A stretch of DNA of 64,000 nt from Bacillota bacterium. Its GTDB lineage: Bacteria > Bacillota > Clostridia > Lachnospirales > Lachnospiraceae. The stretch covers positions 124,001 to 188,000 of the forward strand of contig JAEZMV010000006.1 of NCBI GenBank assembly GCA_023414875.1. The letters are read 5' to 3'. Position numbers and translations under genes: made by a program. The first letter of the stretch is position 1; the number at the start of each line of letters is the position of its first letter. The notes under the pieces are model-generated. The model was not told where the DNA came from. It searched no databases and was given only the letters and a program-made list of their open reading frames with translations. Shown here one piece after another: positions 8,958-16,317 of the stretch.

Positions 8958-9719
8958 ATGAGGATAATTAAAAGTATATGCGATATTACAAAGCCTGATA
9001 TTATATCAGATACAACCAAAAAGATAAACTTTATTACAGAAATAAACGACGTACATAATAAAATTGATGATAGAGCTAAAAACGATACCGGTAAATTTCA
9101 AACACCACTTCTATTTTTCATCCTATTATTTTGCGCAATATCCATGTGGCTTGTGAAAGCAAATGCTATGCACCAGACAGATCTTCAGGAGGGAATTGCG
9201 CAGGATATCATTCGCTTCCATGTGATTGCTAATAGTGATAGTACACAGGACCAGAGCTTAAAGCTAACCGTAAAAGACACCTTGGTTAATAAACTAGCTC
9301 CTCTGTTAAATGAAACAGAAAATATTGCCGGGGCACGCAAAGTCTTATCCAAGAATCTGTCATATATTCAAGAAATTGCGGAAGAAGCAGTCAGACAACA
9401 GGGTTATAATTATCCGGTAAAGGTATCCCTTGCGGATTGTTATTTCCCAATAAAAGTATATGGAGATTACACCTTCCCGGCTGGCACTTATGAAGCTCTT
9501 CGGGTGCAAATCGGAGCTGCTGAGGGAAAAAACTGGTGGTGCGTGATGTTTCCCCCCTTATGCTTTGTTGATGAAACCTATAGCATCGTTGACAATGATA
9601 CCGATCAAAAGCTTAGGCATATGTTGACCGAGGATGAGTATGAAACCTTAGTTCAGGAAAAGAAACCGGTAAAAGTAAAGTTCAAGCTATGGGAATCCAT
9701 CAAAAAGCTTTTCCATTAA
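8958..9719 (+). CDS. spoIIR: Stage II sporulation protein R
   Basis: 253 residues. SpoIIR is the forespore-made secreted signal that activates SpoIIGA processing of pro-sigma-E in the mother cell. The core is clear: IIRFHVIANSDS, then LADCYFPIKVYGDYTFPAG and NWWCVMFPPLCFVDE. The strong RBS GGGAGG fixes the ATG, so a cytoplasmic, charged extension of about 50 residues before the membrane helix (about 51-70) is genuine; SpoIIR proteins usually begin close to the signal helix. Followed after about 150 bp by ispE. Confidence 0.95.
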   Translation: MRIIKSICDITKPDIISDTTKKINFITEINDVHNKIDDRAKNDTGKFQTPLLFFILLFCAISMWLVKANAMHQTDLQEGIAQDIIRFHVIANSDSTQDQSLKLTVKDTLVNKLAPLLNETENIAGARKVLSKNLSYIQEIAEEAVRQQGYNYPVKVSLADCYFPIKVYGDYTFPAGTYEALRVQIGAAEGKNWWCVMFPPLCFVDETYSIVDNDTDQKLRHMLTEDEYETLVQEKKPVKVKFKLWESIKKLFH

Positions 9720-9866
9720 TTAGTAAGTTGCCGTTCAGCCTTCTAATATTAAGAATAAGACCAGTGAGGAAGCTTTTCTGTCAACTCATTGTAAAGGTCG
9801 CAAATTTGTGATAAAATACGGATTATTATGATAATACACGGTAATCAAAAAGCTTCGGAGGTAATC

Positions 9867-10736
9867 ATGAATTCCATAACAGTAAAGGCTTATGCAAAAA
9901 TCAATCTTGGATTGGATGTACTAAGAAAACGGGAAGATGGGTATCATGATGTATCCATGATTATGCAATCCTTGGAGCTACATGATACAATTTCGATCAA
10001 TAAATCCTTGTCAGAGGGAATCTCAATTCAAACAAATCTTTCCTATCTGCCAAACAATCAGAATAACCTTGTCTATAAAGCCGCTACACTGTTTATGGAT
10101 ACTATATCTTCAAAGGAAGGCTTATCCATCAAATTAACAAAAAACATTCCTGTCGCCGCAGGACTTGCCGGTGGCAGCTCTGATGCAGCAGCTACCCTGA
10201 AGGGTTTAAATGAGCTGTATGGAACCGGTATGTCAACGGAGGAGCTCAGTAGACTGGGAGTAAAAATAGGTGCTGATGTTCCCTACTGCATTATGCTTGG
10301 CACTGCTCTTTCCGAAGGCATCGGAGAGGTTCTTACCCCGTTAGCTCCCATTCCGGAGTGCTTAATTCTTCTGGTGAAGCCAAATATCAGCGTTTCCACC
10401 AAATATGTTTATGAAAATTTGCGACTCGTGGAGGGGATTAAACATCCTGATATTGCACTTATGAAGACGGCTCTGGTTGAAGGCGATTTAGCTACTCTTT
10501 CAAAGCATATGGATAATATACTACAAACAGTGACTGTCAGGAATCACCCTATTATCTCAGAAATCAAGGAGAAAATGAAGACCCTTGGGGCGCTCACCTC
10601 CTTAATGAGTGGTAGTGGACCAACGGTTTTCGGAATCTATCAGGATCAGAGACTTGCATCGGATGCCTTCCATTATTTTAGAAGGCATGCAAAGTATGGA
10701 AAACAGGTATTCCTAACAAAGCCTTACTGGCCTTAA
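9867..10736 (+). CDS. ispE: 4-diphosphocytidyl-2-C-methyl-D-erythritol kinase
   Basis: 289 residues from ATG 9867, which follows CGGAGG by 6 bases; the earlier in-frame ATG at 9828 lacks an RBS. It is a GHMP kinase that phosphorylates CDP-methylerythritol in the non-mevalonate isoprenoid pathway. Visible motifs are AYAKINLGLDV at residues 8-18, the ATP loop PVAAGLAGGSSDAAA at 95-109, and GSGPTVFG near the C-terminus. All key positions look intact. Confidence 0.96.
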   Translation: MNSITVKAYAKINLGLDVLRKREDGYHDVSMIMQSLELHDTISINKSLSEGISIQTNLSYLPNNQNNLVYKAATLFMDTISSKEGLSIKLTKNIPVAAGLAGGSSDAAATLKGLNELYGTGMSTEELSRLGVKIGADVPYCIMLGTALSEGIGEVLTPLAPIPECLILLVKPNISVSTKYVYENLRLVEGIKHPDIALMKTALVEGDLATLSKHMDNILQTVTVRNHPIISEIKEKMKTLGALTSLMSGSGPTVFGIYQDQRLASDAFHYFRRHAKYGKQVFLTKPYWP

Positions 10737-10796
10737 TTAGTCTATACATAACAAACTGTTATGATGCTTAAGATAATCTCTGAAAGGTATGTAACC

Positions 10797-12044
10797 ATGA
10801 AGAATAAACAATATAGTTATCGCAATACGACATTTTCCTGTTATCGTGCCTATATTACACAGGCTATTGTTAACAATCTGACTCCTCTGTTATTTATTAT
10901 TTTCCAAACTAATTATACGATCTCTTATAATAGGCTGGGGCAATTAATCTTGATTAACTTTGCTACCCAGCTTCTAGCAGATGTGTGGGCTACCAGATAT
11001 GCCGATCGTTTCGGATACCGCAAATGTATGCTTGCTGCTCATGCTTTCTGCACGATTGGTCTCATCTCCTTAGGCCTGCTTCCGCAAATATTACCCTTAC
11101 CTTATATGGGCCTTGTAATTTCAGTTATATTATATGCACTCGGAGGTGGACTTCTTGAAGTGCTCGTCAGCCCCATCGTGGAAGCCTTACCTAATGAAAA
11201 TAAGGAGGCCTCCATGAGCCTGCTGCACTCCTTTTATTGCTGGGGGCAGATGGCAGTTGTTCTGATAAGTACCTTGACCTTATGGCTGGTTGGCCGGGAC
11301 CTATGGTTTATACTTCCATTTCTCTGGTCATTGTTCCCACTCTATAACTTATTTCAGTTTCGGAAGGTACCCCTCCTTCCACTGGTACATGAGGGTAAAG
11401 AAATGCGGCTGAAAGAATTATTATCCTTTCCAACTTTTTATCTAGCTTTACTTCTAATGGTGTGTGCAGGTGCCAGTGAACTGACCATGTCACAATGGTC
11501 CTCTCTCTTTGCGGAGAAAGGGCTGCAGGTTCCAAAGCTTATCGGGGATTTGCTGGGACCAGGCCTATTTGCCTTATTTATGGCACTCGGTAGAACTGCT
11601 TATGGATATTTTGGAGACCGACTTCCAATGAAGGGTTGTTTAATCGGAAGCAGCATACTCTGTATCTCTACGTATCTTGTCACTGTATTAACTATGAATC
11701 CCTTTATTTCACTATTCTCCTGTAGCCTTAGCGGTCTGTCGGTTAGTCTTATGTGGCCTGGCACCTTTAGCCTATCCTCCGCCGCTTTTCCCAGAGGAGG
11801 CACTCTGATGTTTGGTATGTTAGCGATCTGCGGAGACCTTGGCTGTTCCTTTGGACCCTGGCTCGCAGGAAGGATCTCGGATTATGTGCAAAAAACAGGG
11901 AATACTCTTGCCCTCTGGACTAATAAAGGCCTTGACCCGGAGCAGCTTGGTTTACGCACCGGCATTCTAACCAGTGTACTTTTCCCTCTTGTAATGGGGA
12001 TTAGTTTAATTTTCTTCCACCGCAGTCGCAAGCAAAGCATATAG
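10797..12044 (+). CDS. MFS transporter
   Basis: 415 residues, about 12 hydrophobic segments. The start ATG 10797 lies after GAAAGG; codons upstream have no RBS. The first-half loop ADVWATRYADRFGYRKCM carries the DRxGxRK motif of the major facilitator superfamily and the mid-loop repeat GYFGDRLPMKG is also present. The pattern recalls FucP/sugar-proton symporters and Firmicute MFS permeases of unknown substrate. It lies 60 bp behind ispE and ends at a terminator. Confidence 0.85.
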   Translation: MKNKQYSYRNTTFSCYRAYITQAIVNNLTPLLFIIFQTNYTISYNRLGQLILINFATQLLADVWATRYADRFGYRKCMLAAHAFCTIGLISLGLLPQILPLPYMGLVISVILYALGGGLLEVLVSPIVEALPNENKEASMSLLHSFYCWGQMAVVLISTLTLWLVGRDLWFILPFLWSLFPLYNLFQFRKVPLLPLVHEGKEMRLKELLSFPTFYLALLLMVCAGASELTMSQWSSLFAEKGLQVPKLIGDLLGPGLFALFMALGRTAYGYFGDRLPMKGCLIGSSILCISTYLVTVLTMNPFISLFSCSLSGLSVSLMWPGTFSLSSAAFPRGGTLMFGMLAICGDLGCSFGPWLAGRISDYVQKTGNTLALWTNKGLDPEQLGLRTGILTSVLFPLVMGISLIFFHRSRKQSI

Positions 12045-12077
12045 ATATATTAAACTATACAGCAATCATAAAAAGAA

Positions 12078-12127
12078 GCGATAACAAACATCTACTAACT
12101 TCGTGATATTTGTCATCGCCTTATTTT
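12078..12127 (+). terminator. Rho-independent terminator
   Basis: GCGATAACAAA pairs with TTTGTCATCGC (12078-12119) with one mismatch and some inner pairing, followed by TTATTTTAT. Located 33 bp after the MFS gene. Confidence 0.8.
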
Positions 12128-12297
12128 ATATTGATTTGCATATCCGCTATATATAAAACGTATGTTCAAGTTGACAAGTTCTGTTTGTAAAAGGGCTTAC
12201 ACAATCTGATTATTACAGATGAATGTCACTTTATATAGCTGACTAATTTAATAGTTTTTATTTTATTGTCTCATATAATGCTTCTAATAATACCTGC

Positions 12298-12951
12298 CTA
12301 CTTCGCAATCTTTGCTGTGCCAGCCTGATTTATAAGTTCTTTTGATGTAGAACTGCTCATGGAGCTGGTATCTTTACCATCTCTCCAAGCCTCCAGCTTA
12401 CTGATGGTTGCATCCAGGGTTCTCTTTGATATCTCCGGAAGTTCCCCGCCCCAAGCCTTGGTAGCCTCCTCATAACCTTTCTTAACAGCCTCTATCATTT
12501 CATTTGCCTTAGAAAGATCTCCTCCGGTAAGTGCCTTTGCAAAGGATACCAGACGTTCCGAGGTCTGTTCAACACCCCAGTATCCATCTTCTGCAATGTC
12601 CTTCTGCGCCTGCGCTTTTGTTTCAGGATCTACATTTAGCTTTCCTTCCCGAAGTAGTTCATAGATATTCGTAGAATCGTTAAATGTCTGCCCCTGTTTC
12701 ATCAACATCTTTTGTACCAGATCTCTCAGATGCTGAGTACGCTTTTCTGCTTCTGCAAGCATACGATCAATTGTCGCGGTATCCCTCTGATATATCTTCT
12801 TCTTATCAACTTCCGGTTCACTCTTTTCGTATACCGCCGCGGTTGATACCTCTTCCTCATTTTGCTTCGTCTCAGCTGTAGGCTGGTTCGCTTTCACTGT
12901 AGACTTATTATCATAGGTTTGAGTTGCATTCGTAATTCCATTTACGCTCAT
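12298..12951 (-). CDS. Hypothetical soluble protein with Gln/Glu-rich N-terminus
   Basis: 217 residues from ATG 12951, 6 bases after GGAGGA. The first 60 residues are polar and low-complexity (MSVNGITNATQTYDNKSTV and Glu-rich stretches), followed by a helical region (DRMLAEAEKRTQHLRDLV) and a conserved-looking block EDGYWGVEQTSERLVSFA then GYEEATKAWGGELPEISKRT. I do not recognise a named family; related proteins are annotated hypothetical in Lachnospiraceae as far as I recall. The most unusual feature is its leader, with three Shine-Dalgarno copies (12958-13022). Confidence 0.8.
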   Translation of the reverse strand: MSVNGITNATQTYDNKSTVKANQPTAETKQNEEEVSTAAVYEKSEPEVDKKKIYQRDTATIDRMLAEAEKRTQHLRDLVQKMLMKQGQTFNDSTNIYELLREGKLNVDPETKAQAQKDIAEDGYWGVEQTSERLVSFAKALTGGDLSKANEMIEAVKKGYEEATKAWGGELPEISKRTLDATISKLEAWRDGKDTSSMSSSTSKELINQAGTAKIAK

Positions 12952-12957
12952 ATCCAA

Positions 12958-13022
12958 TCCTCCTTGATTTGTAGGAGGATTTCTCCTCCTTGATTTGTAG
13001 GAGGATTTCTCCTCCTTGATTT
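12958..13022 (-). promoter_or_regulatory. Tandem 26-bp repeats carrying repeated Shine-Dalgarno / anti-Shine-Dalgarno hairpins
   Basis: Two full 26-bp units (12958-12983, 12984-13009) and a 13-bp partial unit. On the minus strand each full boundary forms GGAGGA-GAAA-TCCTCC, a 6-bp stem with a GNRA tetraloop that hides an extra SD. The SD used by the gene (12963-12958) can instead pair with the neighbouring TCCTCC (12979-12974) across a 10-nt loop. Alternative pairings are therefore mutually exclusive, as in a translational switch or thermometer; copy-number change would be another way to tune it. Confidence 0.7.
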
Positions 13023-13121
13023 TCAATCACATGTTATTATGCTGTGTTATATATTTCGGATTATTATGCTAAATACTTAATAGATATTGATATATTCTTT
13101 TGATTAGAAACAAAAAGAAGC

Positions 13122-13149
13122 GTATGCTCCTTGCTTCGAAGGAACATAC
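13122..13149 (-). terminator. Terminator after sipL-upstream hypothetical unit (minus strand)
   Basis: GTATG-TCCTT (13122 onward) pairs with AAGGA-CATAC (ending 13149) around GCTTCG. On the minus strand it is followed by GCTTCTTTTTG. It lies after the end of sipL (13210) in the direction of transcription. Confidence 0.7.
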
Positions 13150-13209
13150 CCTCCTCTATTATTATTTACTATAGCAATCTATTCCTGATCCTTGAGTTAG
13201 TTTACGCTA

Positions 13210-14778
13210 TCAAAGTATCATTTCAACCTTCTTCATGATAATTAGCTTATCGCCCTCTCTGATATTATCATCCTCTAATTCATTGATCGCCATGATGTTA
13301 TCCACTGTTGTATAATATTTCTTAGCTATTTTCCACAGAGTATCTTCTCTCTTAACCACATAACCGATAATACCAGGCATTGCTTGCAGTTTATCCAAAT
13401 CCAAATCAGCAACTTGAATATCCGTAATGATAGGTTCTGTGATCAGGTCAAATACAATAGCATTCATATTAATGGTAGCCTTCACTTCAATTTCTTGACT
13501 ATCCAGCATCATAACACTTAATTGATCGATATAGGGCTTGATTTCATAATTACTGCCGGACTTCATACCTTTTAACTCGATAACCTGAGTAAACGGTATA
13601 ATACCCCTCAAGGAATTCATCGGTCTGCCGTCATCTTCGGAAATGTAAAGAATATTTACCTCGATAACTCCTTCCACCTGTAATTCTGTACCCTCAGTTT
13701 CTATATCATCAATCTTAATATTTCCTTTTGCATGGCAGATTTGTAGGATTTTTGGTTGATTATCAGGGACCATAATCCTATCTGCAATCCTATACTTACT
13801 GTTGTTCTTAATTACCAGATTTTCATAAGAAGCATTACGGATTATAGGGGTTATTTCCTTTGATGGGCAGTAAACATCACATAAAATTTCAGGCTCTTCA
13901 ATCTTATAAACTTTGATTCCAAGTTCAACAAGTATCTCCAAGTCAAGAAGTCTTTCTTCTCCATCTGAATCCGGTTTAACTTCTACACTCTTGTTAACAA
14001 TTCCGAATGTGATATCATCAATCATATCCTCGGAGCATCCATTGCATTCAATCGTACCGCTAAATGGAATGTCTGTCTCATAGTATTCAATCGGATTTTC
14101 TTCATGATCACTTGAATACAGGATAAATACAGGAACCTCACCTTTTAAAGTGAATTTATCGTCTAAAAGTCTTACTTCAACGTTACTTAATCCAATATCG
14201 TGATAAAGTAAAGATGAGATATTCCCTTTATTTGAGGGAAGCATTATTTCATCTTTAATCCGGTAGGTATCCTTCTTATTAATAGCAACATCCGTTACCT
14301 CTATCTTTTTATTTATGTATTGCACATCTTCCGGTCCTTCAACCATTACCGCAGTTTCTTCATCATATAACTCCTCAACTCCAACGTCTAAACGAACGAT
14401 TGACTTTACACTCAGCTTTCTGGAGTTAATTAAGCCGGTTGTTAAATCCTCTAAATCCCATTTTACAATTGGATCATCGTCAGCGCAGGTAACATCCATA
14501 TTGATTACTTCATCAAAAGGAATCTCTCCTGTTATATTCTGTACCGGTCTCTGATCCCCTTCGCTTAAATAAAGAACATTAAAACCGAGAGCACCCTTAA
14601 CTAAGAGCTTACCATTCATAGCTTTAATATCATTAATTTTAATTACACCCTGCTCAGTTATTATTTGGTCAATGTCCGGTTTGACATCGGGAACATTAAA
14701 GTCATCATCTAATGTAAGCTGCAGGGTGCTCTTACATTTCAATTTATTCATATGAATATTCTTTTTTATCAATTCCAC
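13210..14778 (-). CDS. sipL: SPOCS (DUF3794) domains plus LysM, SipL-like spore morphogenesis protein
   Basis: 522 residues, close to the length of Clostridioides difficile SipL. There are repeated DUF3794/SPOCS modules, seen as recurring blocks of the form VKGALGFNVLYLSEGDQRPVQ, GEVPVFILYSSDHEENPIEY and VEGVIEVNILYISEDDGRPM, and one C-terminal LysM domain starting GYVVKREDTLWKIAKKYY. In C. difficile SipL binds the SpoIVA coat ATPase through LysM and links the coat to the forespore surface. It has a strong RBS and its own upstream terminator boundary. The family call is firm; orthology to sipL is inferred from architecture. Confidence 0.88.
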   Translation of the reverse strand: MELIKKNIHMNKLKCKSTLQLTLDDDFNVPDVKPDIDQIITEQGVIKINDIKAMNGKLLVKGALGFNVLYLSEGDQRPVQNITGEIPFDEVINMDVTCADDDPIVKWDLEDLTTGLINSRKLSVKSIVRLDVGVEELYDEETAVMVEGPEDVQYINKKIEVTDVAINKKDTYRIKDEIMLPSNKGNISSLLYHDIGLSNVEVRLLDDKFTLKGEVPVFILYSSDHEENPIEYYETDIPFSGTIECNGCSEDMIDDITFGIVNKSVEVKPDSDGEERLLDLEILVELGIKVYKIEEPEILCDVYCPSKEITPIIRNASYENLVIKNNSKYRIADRIMVPDNQPKILQICHAKGNIKIDDIETEGTELQVEGVIEVNILYISEDDGRPMNSLRGIIPFTQVIELKGMKSGSNYEIKPYIDQLSVMMLDSQEIEVKATINMNAIVFDLITEPIITDIQVADLDLDKLQAMPGIIGYVVKREDTLWKIAKKYYTTVDNIMAINELEDDNIREGDKLIIMKKVEMIL

Positions 14779-14872
14779 CTAAAATCCCTCCTTAATATGG
14801 ACATACGACGGATGCCTCTGTCATATCTTATTCGAAGATAATAGGAATTATGAATTGTTTGTATAATAAAAA

Positions 14873-14903
14873 AGCTAAAACCATGTCATTTGTGGTTTTA
14901 GCT
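14873..14903 (-). terminator. Rho-independent terminator of veg
   Basis: AGCTAAAACCA and TGGTTTTAGCT form an 11-bp perfect stem. On the minus strand it is followed by TTTTTTATTATA. It lies 20 bp after the veg stop and separates veg from sipL. Confidence 0.92.
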
Positions 14904-14922
14904 CCATTTTATCTTATTCTTA

Positions 14923-15165
14923 TCAGCAAAGAATTAATTCTACGTCCTTTGTTAATATGTCAGTGTAACTGTAGGAAACAGTCCTAACCGGCATGTCCTT
15001 AGTCTCTTGTAATGTAATAAGGAATATACTTGGGTATGTCTCCGAAATGATGCCCTCTGATACATCAACCTTATGTCTTCCTCTGTTTATCCTAATCTTA
15101 ACTTTTTTCCCAGTCTGGTTAATTACAGCATTCCGAACCGTGTTTACATCATTTTGCTTCATCAT
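14923..15165 (-). CDS. veg: Veg family protein
   Basis: 80 residues. The start is the first of two adjacent ATG codons (15165), 6 bases after TAAGGAG. The sequence has the Veg pattern: short N-terminal helix, then the small SH3-like beta barrel GKKVKIRINRGRHKVDVSEG, with YPSIFLITL and a conserved RTVSYSYTDILTKDVEL end. Veg is highly expressed in Bacillus and stimulates biofilm matrix genes by countering SinR; in clostridia it is widely conserved but little studied. Confidence 0.93.
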   Translation of the reverse strand: MMKQNDVNTVRNAVINQTGKKVKIRINRGRHKVDVSEGIISETYPSIFLITLQETKDMPVRTVSYSYTDILTKDVELILC

Positions 15166-15697
15166 TATTATCTCCTTACCAATGCTTCCTCTCACCATCT
15201 CAGGAGTAGGATATCCTATTATGGGTCCGTAAACATTATTATCAATAAATCTGTAACAAATCTCATGCATCCCATATATTATATCATAAATTTCAAATAT
15301 CGTCAACGAATTTTCAGACAATTTGCATGTCTAGCATGATTTATACAGAAAAATATGCACTACAAACTCGTATATTTTTGTTTATTTTTATGGAATAAAT
15401 TCACAAGCATAGTTCATTCTTCCCATAACCACCCAGAAATATGCACAATAATGCAGTTCAAATTCAGAAAATTACCGACATAATTCCAAATTTTTAAATA
15501 CCACAATATATTGTTATTAAAGATTTACTCTAAACTAAATATTGTAATATAACCATAATTATGCCACTTTATTGTGCCCAATATACCTCATTTCTATACT
15601 TTTAATCAAACTTTCGAAATCATAAAAATATAGATGCCCTAATACTGACTATAAATTCAAGTTAAGGCACCTATAGCTCTTATATTCAATTTAGAAA
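15166..15697. other. AT-rich intergenic region (532 bp)
   Basis: Very AT-rich. It must hold the promoter of veg near its left end. The direct-repeat-like words AAATATGCAC occur at about 15351 and 15445. I find no gene with an RBS and no convincing RNA structure. Confidence 0.4.
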
Positions 15698-16114
15698 TTA
15701 CTCAAATACAATTTTCTCATCACGATACTCAAGCTTTACAACAACATACGGATAAGTTACTCCCTGTGTAACAACATCGTCCTTGGACGGACCAATCAAA
15801 TTGGTATCGATATAGACGGCATTACTAGTCAGATATAGTTCTTCAACAGCAACACTAAAACCACCGCTACTCTGCTTTCCATAACCAACAACAATGTAAA
15901 GGTTATCCTTATTGGAATAGGAAAGCTTAAAGGGTTCTTCCTTTTTCTCATCTATTATTTCTTTCAATTCTCCGGGTAAATCAGCATCCTCCACAACGGT
16001 AAATTCTAAATCCTTTAATTTCTTAATATCGGTATTCTCAGACTTACAGCCTGTTATTCCTATGGCTGTAATCATTGTCGTAAGAAGCAGAACTATGATT
16101 CTGAACTTCCTCAT
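15698..16114 (-). CDS. PrcB-like lipoprotein
   Basis: 138 residues from ATG 16114, 5 bases after GGAGG. A lipoprotein signal peptide ends at ITGC (Cys about residue 23). The mature part has the short beta-rich pattern of PrcB C-terminal domains (LYIVVGYGKQSSGGFSVAVEEL, then YPYVVVKLEYRD), where GYGxxxSGGxxV is the recognisable block. PrcB in spirochetes stabilises a surface protease, but clostridial copies are of unknown use. Likely monocistronic. Confidence 0.75.
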   Translation of the reverse strand: MRKFRIIVLLLTTMITAIGITGCKSENTDIKKLKDLEFTVVEDADLPGELKEIIDEKKEEPFKLSYSNKDNLYIVVGYGKQSSGGFSVAVEELYLTSNAVYIDTNLIGPSKDDVVTQGVTYPYVVVKLEYRDEKIVFE

Positions 16115-16184
16115 CCTAACCTCCATAGATTAATCACTTATTTAATTCTATGACATGTTGGATAAAAAAATTCAACATTACCTA

Positions 16185-16313
16185 TTATAAATCCTTAAAA
16201 TCTTTTGCCTCGAAGGGTTCACCATGTCCCGGATACACTTTACTGATATTGAAACTTTTCAACTTCTTTATACTGCCTTTCAGTTGTTTAAAGTCAAATG
16301 CATTAGGGGCTAG
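16185..16313 (-). pseudogene. C-terminal remnant of an MBL-fold hydrolase
   Basis: A 42-codon frame ending TAA at 16187-16185 reads KGSIKKLKSFNISKVYPGHG then EPFEAKDFKDL. VYPGHGEPF is the last histidine motif of metallo-beta-lactamase-fold hydrolases (glyoxalase II type). There is no start codon and the frame runs straight into the end of clpB, so the rest of the gene was deleted or overwritten. No RBS. Confidence 0.7.
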
Positions 16314-16317
16314 GTTA

